The translations under genes and the position numbers were made by a program. From an uncultured Clostridia bacterium (GTDB taxonomy: Bacteria; Bacillota; Clostridia; Oscillospirales; Acutalibacteraceae), in NCBI GenBank assembly GCA_947629295.1, contig CANRDH010000029.1, forward strand, positions 1 to 13,294: a stretch of 13,294 nt of DNA. Direction: 5' to 3'. Numbering within the stretch: the stretch's first letter is position 1; every line of letters begins with the position of its first letter. Shown here piece after piece: positions 1 to 7,114 of this stretch. The notes under the pieces were generated by a model. The model saw only the letters and a list, made by a program, of their open reading frames with translations. It was not told the origin of the DNA and did not search any database.

Positions 1-12
1 ATAAAGTCAAAT

Positions 13-50
13 CGGCAGCTTCATAACCGGAAGGTAAGAGGCTGCCGTTT
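13..50. terminator. Possible terminator hairpin at the window edge
   Basis: Arms at 13-22 and 38-47 (CGGCAGCTTC and GAGGCTGCCG) form a 10-bp stem with one G-U pair and a 15-nt loop, followed on the + strand by TTTAGTT. It may terminate a gene lying left of the window. The loop is long and the T-tract short, so the call is weak. Confidence 0.35.
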
Positions 51-127
51 AGTTACATAATTTAAAATATTGCCTATACTTTTATTTGAAATGATAGAAT
101 AATAATGATAATTCTTTTCTAAAACCC

Positions 128-156
128 TTTAAATTTAATTAAATACATGTTATAAT
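128..156 (+). promoter_or_regulatory. Probable promoter of the PAP2 gene
   Basis: A perfect TATAAT at 151-156 is preceded by TG one base upstream (148-149), giving an extended -10. TTTAAA lies 17 bp upstream (128-133), matching TTGACA at 4 of 6 positions. The predicted start near 163 leaves a leader of about 108 nt before the ATG at 271. The leader contains an AT-rich foldback, with arms GTCGTATAT at 168-176 and ATATACCGAC at 192-201 (one bulged C). Confidence 0.6.
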
Positions 157-270
157 GGGTATGTGCAGTCGTATATTTTTTAAAATTTTATATATACCGA
201 CGATCGATTCGGATACAAGGCCGGCAGTAAAAATTCCGACTAAATAATAATTCAAAGAAAGGAGCAGACT

Positions 271-807
271 ATGCTTGAACGTATAAAAGCGTGGGATAAC
301 CGAGTACTCACCAAGATTTCGGCTAAACATACCAAAAAGCTCGACAGGCTTATGGTTATAATTACAACAAGCGGCAACAACGGTTATATATGGTTTGCAT
401 TGTCTATTCCTTTACTTCTTATATACCGTTACCGCCTGGTTGGATACACAATAATACTTTCCATGCTTATAAGCGGTCTTTCCGGAGAAATAACAATCAA
501 ACATATTGTAGGCAGACTCCGACCTTGCAGCAGGGATTTTGAAAAGGACCTTCTGATAAAGCATCCGGCTCATTATTCATTTCCCTCAGGACATACCACA
601 GCTTCATTTGCTGTAGCCACGGTAGTATTTTTGATGATGCCCATATTATTTGTCCCGGTGCTGTTTTATGCCTGCCTTATCGGTTTTTCACGAATGTATG
701 TGCTTGTACATTACCCGACAGACGTAATAGCCGGGGTTTTCCTCGGGATACTATGCGGCATTGTTGCTGTTGTTGTATCACCATACATACCATTTTTCCC
801 ACTGTAA
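271..807 (+). CDS. PAP2-family phosphatase (membrane)
   Basis: This 178-aa integral membrane protein carries the complete three-part signature of the PAP2/phosphatidic acid phosphatase superfamily. K77 with R84-P85 forms KxxxxxxRP, PSGH lies at 105-108, and S140-R141 with H147 and D151 forms SRxxxxxHxxxD. H147 would be the nucleophile and H108 the acid/base. Hydrophobic stretches at about 40-52, 57-75, 110-135 and 150-170 fit a small multi-spanning enzyme with an outward-facing active site. Family members dephosphorylate phosphatidic acid, phosphatidylglycerol phosphate or undecaprenyl pyrophosphate; the sequence alone does not choose between these. The short length and lone PAP2 domain resemble BcrC/YodM-type proteins. 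The ATG is preceded by AAAGGAG at 6-nt spacing. The gene is monocistronic and ends at a strong hairpin. Confidence 0.9.
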   Translation: MLERIKAWDNRVLTKISAKHTKKLDRLMVIITTSGNNGYIWFALSIPLLLIYRYRLVGYTIILSMLISGLSGEITIKHIVGRLRPCSRDFEKDLLIKHPAHYSFPSGHTTASFAVATVVFLMMPILFVPVLFYACLIGFSRMYVLVHYPTDVIAGVFLGILCGIVAVVVSPYIPFFPL

Positions 808-814
808 AATTATA

Positions 815-847
815 CCCGATAAGCGATAAAGCTTATCGGGATTTTTT
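815..847 (+). terminator. Intrinsic terminator between convergent genes
   Basis: A perfect 10-bp stem (CCCGATAAGC at 815-824, GCTTATCGGG at 831-840) with a 6-nt loop is followed by ATTTTTT on the + strand, 7 bp after the PAP2 stop. The minus strand also enters this hairpin after the gene ending at 864, but its tail there (TATAATTTTA) is poorer, so any bidirectional action would be weaker. Confidence 0.85.
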
Positions 848-863
848 ACTTTTACCGAACATT

Positions 864-1787
864 TCAAATACTGTTTATAAATCCGTCAATTCCGGCTTCG
901 TTATTCGGATGGAGCATATTTTCACAGTGAGCAAAAATCCAGCTCTCTATATGACGTGCGGATTCTCCCGGACCTATCAGATAAAACGGACTCGTGCATT
1001 GTATACTGAGATAATTCTCATTTGCCGCCGCAAAGGCAGAACATCCCGTAAAAGGATAAAGAGCATTCCGATTATGGACATACCTTTTTATAATCGCATA
1101 ATCACCCTCAATATATCCGCAAAATCCGGCGGTATCATTTACACCTATCTTTAAACGGGTATTGCATATATCACCGCCTATAAGTCTGAACTCTCCATCC
1201 TCCTCTATTTCAGGAATATTGCAGTGGACCGTAACATATTGCTCACCTATAAAAAGACGTTTATCGTCCCAACGGCAATTATCCCACAACGACAGAACTC
1301 TGCTTGGTCTGTCGGTTTCCCGGATATTGCTCTGCGGTATAAAAACGAAACCGCCGCTGCCGAACGGTGTTTCGGTATAAATCGAAAGCTTCACATCTTC
1401 CTTTGACTTATTATATACGCTGTGGACTACCATAAAATTTCCAATATCCGTATTGAATACAATGTCCATTGAAAGCTCAAGCTGAACAGGGGAAGTCATA
1501 GTCTGGATAAAGCTCACTCCGTCTGACATAGGGCTGTAACGGACAGGAGAATCGTCACAGTAAATCGAGTTTGTGCTTTTTTCTATGGTTATCCGCATTT
1601 TATGACCGTAATTTCTTCCAAACCCCGGATTTTTCTCGTTATAAATAAAATTCGGCACATCACCTTTTTTTACGCTGACGATTCTCGGGCCGTAATCGAG
1701 GGTGACAATTATTTCCGTATCCTCATATGCCAGTAAGGCACAATGCCCGAAATTTTCCATGTTTATTTCTTTTACACTGAGTGACAA
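864..1787 (-). CDS. Galactose-mutarotase-fold / DUF4380-like protein
   Basis: Hypothetical protein of 307 aa rich in beta strands. An early D-Y-G-P-R-I segment (about residues 31-36) after a short N-terminal strand, and a C-terminal G-P-G-E-S...H-I-E-S-W motif (about 272-284), resemble DUF4380 and aldose-epimerase-like beta-sandwich proteins, which bind sugars. I see no clear catalytic His/Glu pair, so enzymatic activity is not claimed. The start is uncertain. The longest frame begins with GTG at 1838. An ATG at 1796 has GGGAGG only one base away. The TTG at 1787 has GGAGG at 10-nt spacing and gives the family-like N-terminus, so I chose it. ATG at 1760 is another option but lacks a ribosome site. 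The gene follows tmcAL by 84 bp and is probably in the same transcript. Confidence 0.7.
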   Translation of the reverse strand: MSLSVKEINMENFGHCALLAYEDTEIIVTLDYGPRIVSVKKGDVPNFIYNEKNPGFGRNYGHKMRITIEKSTNSIYCDDSPVRYSPMSDGVSFIQTMTSPVQLELSMDIVFNTDIGNFMVVHSVYNKSKEDVKLSIYTETPFGSGGFVFIPQSNIRETDRPSRVLSLWDNCRWDDKRLFIGEQYVTVHCNIPEIEEDGEFRLIGGDICNTRLKIGVNDTAGFCGYIEGDYAIIKRYVHNRNALYPFTGCSAFAAANENYLSIQCTSPFYLIGPGESARHIESWIFAHCENMLHPNNEAGIDGFINSI

Positions 1788-1871
1788 ATCAATCATTCCT
1801 CCCAAAGTCTGAGCTGACCATAACCTCTGCTGAAACACTATCCTGCTTGTGCTCCGGCATACTGTAAAATT

Positions 1872-3098
1872 TTATAAAGACATAACAATGATTTTTTCGG
1901 TAAGATTTCTCCCGCATATATCAATATTTTCTCCGCTCAATGCGTAAATATCATCACAGCGGCTCTCAACATCAAACATATCCTTTGCTTTTCCGTTAAG
2001 TCTGCACATATCCGAATAACGCATCACAACCGGCAATAAAGCCGTCTTTTTCATTATTTTGAGTATTTCCCTTCCCCGCCCGTTAAATCCGAGTATTCTG
2101 ATATATTGCGGTTCAGACGGCATATCCGATTTTTTAATATTCAGAAATGCATACATAATTATCCTGCATATTCTTGAGCGGGTATAGCGTTTGCTTTTTA
2201 TACTGTCTATTATTTCTTCAAGACTATTTCCGTTTCGTACTGCGGAATATATACGGTTTTCAAGCCCCTCTCCCACCTCGGGAAGCTCGGCCAGCTTTTT
2301 TCTGTCCGCCATTCTCAAACTGTACAGTACAGCATTTTCAAGCTTAGACATTCTGCCTCCGTGAGGAGGACGGTTGTTTGCCGACGCAAACACATCTGCC
2401 GCATATTCGGGCATAAACAAATCGGCACATTCCCCATTTTCTATTATATCCCGTATATGTTTTGCACTTGCAAATTTCATATTTGTTTCTCCGCTGTCAT
2501 GTGCGGCTCCCTTACGCTTCAGGGTTGACGGAGCCATAACCGAGCCTGTTTTAAGCAGTGCTTTTATATACTCTACGGCAAGGTTGTTGTTAGGCTCGGA
2601 AAGTATAGCGGAAATCTCCCTGCCGTATATCTCTTTTACCGCATACTGCCTTGCCGAGGCAAAGGTCATGCCTGATTTAAGAAATTCACGCATAATAACC
2701 GATACGTTTTTATCCTCAACAGCCTTTGCGGCTTTTTTCAGCGTATCAATATCACCGCATTCACTTCCGAAAACTATTTCATCAACACAGCCAAATGAAT
2801 TCAGCAAAAAAATTCCGCCGTATGCAAAACGCTCTGCACCCGCACATGAAAAAGTCACGGGCAATTCAATTACGAGGTCCGCACCTCCGCAAAGAGCCGC
2901 CCTTGTACGGGAATATTTATCGTATATTGCGGGAATTCCTCTTTGTGTAAAATTACCGCTCATACAGGCAATTATATAATCCGCTCCGTTGTCACGCATT
3001 TTTTTCAGCATATATTCATGTCCGTTATGAAAGGGATTATATTCGCAGATAACGGAGGATATCTTTTCTTCGGTTTGTTTTTGTTTTATATTAATCAT
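1872..3098 (-). CDS. tmcAL: tRNA(Met) cytidine acetate ligase TmcAL
   Basis: This 408-aa protein (usual family length about 400) belongs to the TmcAL/YlbM nucleotidyltransferase-like family. The enzyme activates acetate with ATP and transfers it to the wobble C34 of elongator tRNA-Met, forming N4-acetylcytidine. Visible signatures are CEYNPFHNGH (18-27, with the HxGH-type nucleotide-binding motif), SGNFTQRG (47-54), GADLVIELP (72-80), the FGSECGD segment (110-116), PNNNLAVEY (169-177) and KRKGAAHDS (194-202). It is cytoplasmic. The ATG has only a weak GGAAA upstream, but no other start precedes the HxGH motif closely. It lies 166 bp downstream of ackA, whose product releases the acetate this enzyme uses. 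A possible own promoter with an extended -10 lies just upstream. Confidence 0.92.
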   Translation of the reverse strand: MINIKQKQTEEKISSVICEYNPFHNGHEYMLKKMRDNGADYIIACMSGNFTQRGIPAIYDKYSRTRAALCGGADLVIELPVTFSCAGAERFAYGGIFLLNSFGCVDEIVFGSECGDIDTLKKAAKAVEDKNVSVIMREFLKSGMTFASARQYAVKEIYGREISAILSEPNNNLAVEYIKALLKTGSVMAPSTLKRKGAAHDSGETNMKFASAKHIRDIIENGECADLFMPEYAADVFASANNRPPHGGRMSKLENAVLYSLRMADRKKLAELPEVGEGLENRIYSAVRNGNSLEEIIDSIKSKRYTRSRICRIIMYAFLNIKKSDMPSEPQYIRILGFNGRGREILKIMKKTALLPVVMRYSDMCRLNGKAKDMFDVESRCDDIYALSGENIDICGRNLTEKIIVMSL

Positions 3099-3124
3099 AT
3101 GTGCTGTTTCCGTAAGTCTTTCCT

Positions 3125-3133
3125 ATAATAACA
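3125..3133 (-). promoter_or_regulatory. Possible extended -10 promoter of tmcAL
   Basis: On the minus strand TGTTATTAT reads as TGnTATTAT, one mismatch from the extended -10 consensus, ending 27 bp before the tmcAL start codon. No convincing -35 is present at 16-18 bp, so the call rests on the extended -10 alone. Confidence 0.35.
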
Positions 3134-3169
3134 TAAAACGACCTTATTTTTTGTCGTCTTTCGTTTTGT

Positions 3170-3188
3170 CGGCAGAAAAATTCTGCCG
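3170..3188. repeat. Perfect 19-bp inverted repeat upstream of tmcAL
   Basis: CGGCAGAA at 3170-3177 and TTCTGCCG at 3181-3188 are perfect 8-bp arms around AAA. Neither strand has a T-run directly after it, so it does not look like a normal terminator. It may be an operator, an RNA hairpin or an mRNA-stabilising element between ackA and tmcAL. Confidence 0.45.
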
Positions 3189-3199
3189 TATTAAAAATC

Positions 3200-3237
3200 T
3201 GTTTTATCAAAGAAGGCAAGCACAACCGCCTGCCTTC
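3200..3237 (-). terminator. Probable terminator after ackA
   Basis: On the minus strand GAAGGCAGGC (3237-3228) pairs with GCTTGCCTTC (3221-3212), a 10-bp stem with one G-U pair and a 6-nt loop, starting 27 bp after the ackA stop. The tail is TTTGATAAAAC, a weak U-tract, so partial read-through into tmcAL is plausible. Confidence 0.5.
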
Positions 3238-3264
3238 AGAATTACTGTTTTATTATTGACAATT

Positions 3265-4470
3265 TTATGCCTTTTCAACCAAAGCTGCCGTATCTCTTGC
3301 AATCACTATTTCCTCATTTGTCGGAATTACAAATACATCAACCTTACTGTTTTCGGTTGAAATCTTGCCCTCAAATCCACGGATTGCCTTAGCATTTGCA
3401 TCTGCATCTACCTCGACGCCTATATAGCCGAGCTTCTCACATACATTCAAACGGTGCGAGCTTTGATTTTCGCCTATTCCTGCGGTAAATACTATAGCGT
3501 CAACTCCGCCCAGCACAGCAGCATAGGAGCCTATATATTTGAGAATCTGATATTCAAGCATATCTATTGCAAGCTTTGCTCTTTCATTACCGTTTTCGGC
3601 AGCGGCAGATACATCTCTGTCATCGCTCGAAATTCCCGATATTCCGAGGAATCCCGATTTTTTATTGAGGAGAGTATCCATCTCCGAGGGGGAGAGACCT
3701 TCTTTTTCCATGATAAATGTAACAACAGACGGATCAAGACAGCCTGTGCGGGTACCCATCATTATACCGTCGAGGGGGGTAAGTCCCATACTGGTATCTA
3801 CTACCTTTCCTCCGTCAATGGCTGTGATTGACGAGCCGTTTCCGAGGTGGCAGGTTATAATTTTGAGATCCTTTATATCCTTACCCATAAGCTCTGCACA
3901 TCTGCCCGAAACATATCTGTGCGATGTTCCGTGGAAGCCATAGCGGCGAACAGCATATTTTTCATAGTACTCATAAGGTACCGCATACATATAAGCAGTC
4001 TGCGGCATTGTCGAATGGAATGCAGTATCAAATACAACGACCTCAGGTACATCCTTGCCGAATACATCAATGCAGGCTCTTATACCCTGAACATGAGCGG
4101 GGTTATGGAGCGGTGCAAGAGGAATAAGGCTTTCAATATCCTCAATTACCTTTTCGTCAACAATCTTTGACTCCTTGAAAATCGAGCCGCCCTGCACAAC
4201 TCTGTGACCTACTGCCGAAACCTCGCTGAGATCCTTGATCACTCCGACCTTTTCGTCAATAAGTGCATTCTTAATCTGAACAAAAGCTTCGGTATGGTCA
4301 TTCATTATGACGTCATATTCAGCCTTTCTGCCGTCACCTGTAGTATGCTTGAAATGACCGTCAATACCTATTCTTTCGCAGTTTCCCTTTGCAAGTATGC
4401 TCTCGTCTGCCATATCAATAAGCTGGTATTTCATTGAAGAGCTTCCTGCATTAATTACAAGAATTTTCAT
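3265..4470 (-). CDS. ackA: Acetate kinase
   Basis: This 401-aa cytoplasmic enzyme of the ASKHA superfamily interconverts acetyl phosphate + ADP and acetate + ATP, the ATP-yielding last step of acetate fermentation. Its length is typical. Visible family residues are N7 in the N-terminal VINAGSSS loop, R90 (GHR-VV), catalytic D148 in VFDTAFH, H180 in YGFHGTSH, the phosphate-binding HLGNGSS (208-214), catalytic R241 in MGTRTG, the adenosine loop TAGIGEN (329-335) and E386 in TNEE. The ATG has GGGAGG upstream at 9-nt spacing. A near-consensus promoter lies at 4507-4535, so the gene can be expressed separately from birA upstream. No phosphotransacetylase gene is present in the window, although pta often neighbours ackA. 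Confidence 0.97.
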   Translation of the reverse strand: MKILVINAGSSSMKYQLIDMADESILAKGNCERIGIDGHFKHTTGDGRKAEYDVIMNDHTEAFVQIKNALIDEKVGVIKDLSEVSAVGHRVVQGGSIFKESKIVDEKVIEDIESLIPLAPLHNPAHVQGIRACIDVFGKDVPEVVVFDTAFHSTMPQTAYMYAVPYEYYEKYAVRRYGFHGTSHRYVSGRCAELMGKDIKDLKIITCHLGNGSSITAIDGGKVVDTSMGLTPLDGIMMGTRTGCLDPSVVTFIMEKEGLSPSEMDTLLNKKSGFLGISGISSDDRDVSAAAENGNERAKLAIDMLEYQILKYIGSYAAVLGGVDAIVFTAGIGENQSSHRLNVCEKLGYIGVEVDADANAKAIRGFEGKISTENSKVDVFVIPTNEEIVIARDTAALVEKA

Positions 4471-4506
4471 TTTACTTTCCTCCCGGATTTTATTTCATAC
4501 ATATTA

Positions 4507-4535
4507 ATAATATACCAATTTTCCATTAATTTCAA
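4507..4535 (-). promoter_or_regulatory. Promoter of ackA
   Basis: On the minus strand TTGAAA (4535-4530) and TATTAT (4512-4507) are separated by exactly 17 bp. The -10 ends 36 bp before the ackA ATG, and the site lies downstream of the birA terminator. Confidence 0.6.
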
Positions 4536-4600
4536 TATGTTTTCTAAACAAATTTCTGATTGTCAATATGGCGCTCCGCCGCATTTGATAACAAATATAT

Positions 4601-4641
4601 AAAAAATCAGGACTGCCGGCTTACTCGCCTGACAGCCCCTG
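4601..4641 (-). terminator. Intrinsic terminator after birA
   Basis: On the minus strand CAGGGGCTGTCAGGC (4641-4627) pairs with GCCGGCAGTCCTG (4620-4608), with small bulges and one G-U pair around a GAGTAA loop, followed by ATTTTTT. It starts 17 bp after the birA stop and closes the vitamin unit. Confidence 0.75.
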
Positions 4642-4658
4642 TCTTTTTGTATAAAACC

Positions 4659-5624
4659 TTAATATATTCCCTGTACAGTAACCTCACCTGAATTGATAGT
4701 ATATTCGTTTCCGCTGTCGTCTGCAATAATAAGCTCACCGAGAGGACTTATGCCCGTTGCTTTTCCCTCAATAAGCCTGCCGCCCCTCTGCACTGATACC
4801 CGTCTTCCGATTGTGGCACAAAGCTCTGTAAAGGACGTTATATCATCAATCGACATACTCACTATAAATGATGAAATAACCCTATCAAGATGACCTATCA
4901 CACAGCGGAAAAGGTCGTTTCTGTTAATTTCTTCCCCAAGCTCAATATACAGCGATGTTGCTTTATCCTTTATCTCACCCGAGAAGCTTCTGTTATTAAC
5001 ATTTATGCCTATACCTATTGCGGCATAATCAAGCATATCCGACTGTGCGGCAATCTCTGTAAGTATTCCGACAACTTTCTTATTGCCTATTATTACATCA
5101 TTAGGCCATTTTATCCTTGCGTCAAGCCCTGTGTATTCTCTTATGGCAAGACAAACCCCGTATCCTGCCGCAAGGGTTATTGACGAAATATCACTCGGCG
5201 ACAGTTCCGGACGTATCAGAGCGGTAAAAAACAATCCGCCCTTATGTCCGTCCCATGATTTTCCGAGTCTGCCCTTACCTTTCGTCTGCTCCTCGGCAGC
5301 AATGATAAGACCGCTCGGTTCACCCTTCGCTGCCCTACGCTTTATTTCTTCATTGGTTGAATCTACTGTTTTAAGTATTTCTATTTTTTTTCCTATAACA
5401 GATGTATCAAGAGCGCAGGAAATAATATCCCCGTCCAACAGGTCGGGGATTTTTTCAAGACGGTATCCTCTGTTTGTCACAGAAGATATCATACAGCCGT
5501 CATTTCTGAGCGAATTAATATTCTTCCATATTGCCGTTCGGGAAACACCCAATCTTTTGCTGAGTTCCTCTCCCGATACAAAATCATTCGTACTTTCAAG
5601 TATTTTGAGTATCTTTGTTTTCAT
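4659..5624 (-). CDS. birA: Bifunctional biotin-protein ligase / biotin repressor
   Basis: A 321-aa class II biotin protein ligase. It activates biotin with ATP to biotinyl-AMP and transfers biotin to a lysine of carrier proteins such as acetyl-CoA carboxylase BCCP. An N-terminal winged helix-turn-helix is visible at about 5-55 (SGEELSKRLGVSRTAIWK), so it probably also represses biotin genes. The catalytic domain shows KGKGRLGKSW (115-124, biotinyl-AMP loop), KWPND (172-176, with catalytic lysine K173), GILTE (186-190) and GIGINVN (204-210). A C-terminal SH3-like domain is at about 275-320. The start ATG is directly preceded by AAGG with almost no spacer, a poor ribosome site. Since the ECF gene ends only 45 bp upstream, translation may depend partly on coupling. 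Confidence 0.95.
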   Translation of the reverse strand: MKTKILKILESTNDFVSGEELSKRLGVSRTAIWKNINSLRNDGCMISSVTNRGYRLEKIPDLLDGDIISCALDTSVIGKKIEILKTVDSTNEEIKRRAAKGEPSGLIIAAEEQTKGKGRLGKSWDGHKGGLFFTALIRPELSPSDISSITLAAGYGVCLAIREYTGLDARIKWPNDVIIGNKKVVGILTEIAAQSDMLDYAAIGIGINVNNRSFSGEIKDKATSLYIELGEEINRNDLFRCVIGHLDRVISSFIVSMSIDDITSFTELCATIGRRVSVQRGGRLIEGKATGISPLGELIIADDSGNEYTINSGEVTVQGIY

Positions 5625-5669
5625 CCTTATACCAAACCCAATTTCATTTTCTTCAAAAATCGCTTCGGA

Positions 5670-6410
5670 CTAATCGGAAATTTTTTTCCTTTTATTAAGT
5701 ATAAGCGCTATCCCCTTGGTAATCACGGTTCCGAGTACAAAGCATACTGCCGCCTCCAATATAGCCTGCTGTCCCATTGCGTCAACAAAGAAGGTGATAA
5801 TATTGTCGGAAACACTGCTCCCCACTCCCGCAAAAGATGCCGCAAAGTCAGGCGGCAGACCTCTGCTTGCACCGTCCGGGTCGATATATACAATGATGTT
5901 TACCATAACATACAATGTCGTAGTAAAAAACAAAGTATTCATTACAGGAACTGCAAGACTCGTCATAGCATAGGATATAAAATCGGTTTTGTCCACTTCG
6001 TTTATATATCTGAATATAAGTCCGCCAAGCAGACCAACCAAAAGTCTGGGAACAACGCACAAAATAAAAGTAATCACGGGATCAAGCTGAAACAAGTCGC
6101 TTGTAAGTGTTCCTGTCCTGGCAGCAGCCTGTATAAAGCTTGTTATACCGAATATACCTCCGATAAATAACGAGTCCCTCGGTCTGAGCAGGGTTGCCGC
6201 AACAGTTACCGGAATGGACATAAAGGTAATAATTATAATTCCGCTGTGAATGTAACCCAGCGGTGTGAAGCCCATAACAAGCGTCAGGAGAGTCAATATT
6301 CCAAGTAAAATAAGCTCATAGCGTCTTTCATCCGGCAATTTCTTTTTTCTTTCTTTACTATCAACCGACTCCCCGTTATTTTGCTTGGTATTTCCCGATA
6401 TTTCGCCCAT
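5670..6410 (-). CDS. ECF transporter S component (substrate unassigned)
   Basis: A 246-aa membrane protein with about six hydrophobic segments (roughly 32-48, 55-75, 80-95, 110-134, 145-176 and 213-237). FTPLGYI (48-54), PRLLVGLLGG (121-130), PVMNTLFF (155-162) and the C-terminal AILEAAVCFVLGTVI (216-230) resemble the PF12822-type substrate-binding S components of energy-coupling factor vitamin transporters. These capture a vitamin and associate with a shared EcfA/EcfA'/EcfT module encoded elsewhere. The neighbour birA suggests biotin, but BioY-type motifs are not evident; pantothenate or another cofactor is equally possible. An unusual hydrophilic, charged N-terminal extension of about 30 residues precedes the first membrane helix. 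The ATG has TGGAGGT at 8-nt spacing, and that site overlaps the stop codon of the small ORF upstream. Confidence 0.8.
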   Translation of the reverse strand: MGEISGNTKQNNGESVDSKERKKKLPDERRYELILLGILTLLTLVMGFTPLGYIHSGIIIITFMSIPVTVAATLLRPRDSLFIGGIFGITSFIQAAARTGTLTSDLFQLDPVITFILCVVPRLLVGLLGGLIFRYINEVDKTDFISYAMTSLAVPVMNTLFFTTTLYVMVNIIVYIDPDGASRGLPPDFAASFAGVGSSVSDNIITFFVDAMGQQAILEAAVCFVLGTVITKGIALILNKRKKISD

Positions 6411-6415
6411 TGGTT

Positions 6416-6508
6416 TTACCTCCAGAAGCGTTTCGCTGAAATAAAGGGAAGTTTACCCTCAACGTACTGTCTCAGCATTCCTTTATACATATATAATTCA
6501 TCAAACAC
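6416..6508 (-). CDS. Putative 30-aa small protein between coiled-coil and ECF genes
   Basis: This 30-codon ORF starts with GTG (6508-6506) directly after an in-frame TAA and ends with TAA at 6418-6416. Its ribosome site GAGG (6523-6520) overlaps the TGA of the upstream gene at 11-nt spacing. Its own last codon and stop (AGG TAA) form the GGAGGTAA ribosome site of the ECF gene 5 bp downstream. It therefore fills almost the whole 111-bp gap and is placed for translational coupling on both sides. The product begins M-F-D-E-L-Y and is basic and aromatic at the end (FISAKRFWR). Internal ATGs exist at codons 7 and 11. It has no clear hydrophobic helix and I recognise no family. It could be a leader peptide or small regulator of the transporter, or a spacer that only keeps ribosomes moving. 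Confidence 0.5.
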   Translation of the reverse strand: MFDELYMYKGMLRQYVEGKLPFISAKRFWR

Positions 6509-6521
6509 TTAAAGCTTTACC

Positions 6522-7079
6522 TCAAATTTCTGTATTGTCGTCTGCTGCTTCATCGTCAACCGGAGCTGATGTCTTTTTGCGTGACTGCTTTTTGTTTTGA
6601 GCCGGCTCGCCGTCATCGGAATTATCCTCAGATGTGACATCTCCGGCAGTCTCGGCATTTTCTGCTTCATCGGCAACTGCTATTGTTATATCTCCGGTTT
6701 CCTCCTCGGATACTTCTTCGTCACTTGCCTCACTGTTACCGTAATCAGAATCTACAGAATGTATCATTTCAACGTCACCCGATGAGTTTGTGGGCATTCC
6801 GAATATTTTTATATAGTCGTACCTTGCCTGAGCTTTCTTTAATCTTGCTTCGGAAAATTTAATAACCTCACAAATCTGCTCAGTATCTGATTTTTCGGCA
6901 TTTTTTTCGAGTATTTTATAATACTGCTTTCCCAAAGCCGCATAAGCGTGCTCAAGAACTGCCTTTTCATTTCTGATTATAGCCGCAAGCCTGTTAAGCT
7001 GTGCAAGCTGTCTGTTCTTCTCCACGATTATATCAATCGTACTTGTAATACCTGTGCTGATCTTATCTAAAAGGTTCAT
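6522..7079 (-). CDS. Coiled-coil protein with acidic C-terminal tail
   Basis: Hypothetical cytoplasmic protein of 185 aa. Residues 1-92 are predicted helical and coiled-coil-like, with a pattern common in small Firmicutes proteins: a short amphipathic N-terminus, then I-x-x-x-N-R...L-N...I...E, then G-K-x-Y-Y (50-54). Relatives I recall often end in a zinc ribbon. Here that is replaced by about 85 residues of acidic, low-complexity sequence rich in D, E, S and A, with one basic patch (KKQSRKK, about 164-170). There is a single cysteine (C70), so no zinc site. The frame could start at 7097, but ATG at 7079 is preceded by GGAGG at 7-nt spacing, so I use it. It is first in a unit with the small ORF, the ECF gene and birA. 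No function is assigned. Confidence 0.75.
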   Translation of the reverse strand: MNLLDKISTGITSTIDIIVEKNRQLAQLNRLAAIIRNEKAVLEHAYAALGKQYYKILEKNAEKSDTEQICEVIKFSEARLKKAQARYDYIKIFGMPTNSSGDVEMIHSVDSDYGNSEASDEEVSEEETGDITIAVADEAENAETAGDVTSEDNSDDGEPAQNKKQSRKKTSAPVDDEAADDNTEI

Positions 7080-7114
7080 ATATATTCCTCCATACATTTA
7101 TTTTATTCAAGGAT

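Noticed and set aside
1789..1860. 23-codon ORF on the minus strand between tmcAL and the mutarotase-like gene, ending one base before the TTG start
   Set aside because: Its ATG has no ribosome site, and the end-to-start fit is explained by the GGGAGG sequence needed for the downstream gene. Probably chance.
2374..2979. + strand open frame of 201 codons opposite tmcAL
   Set aside because: Antisense shadow of a well-supported gene; no independent coding evidence.
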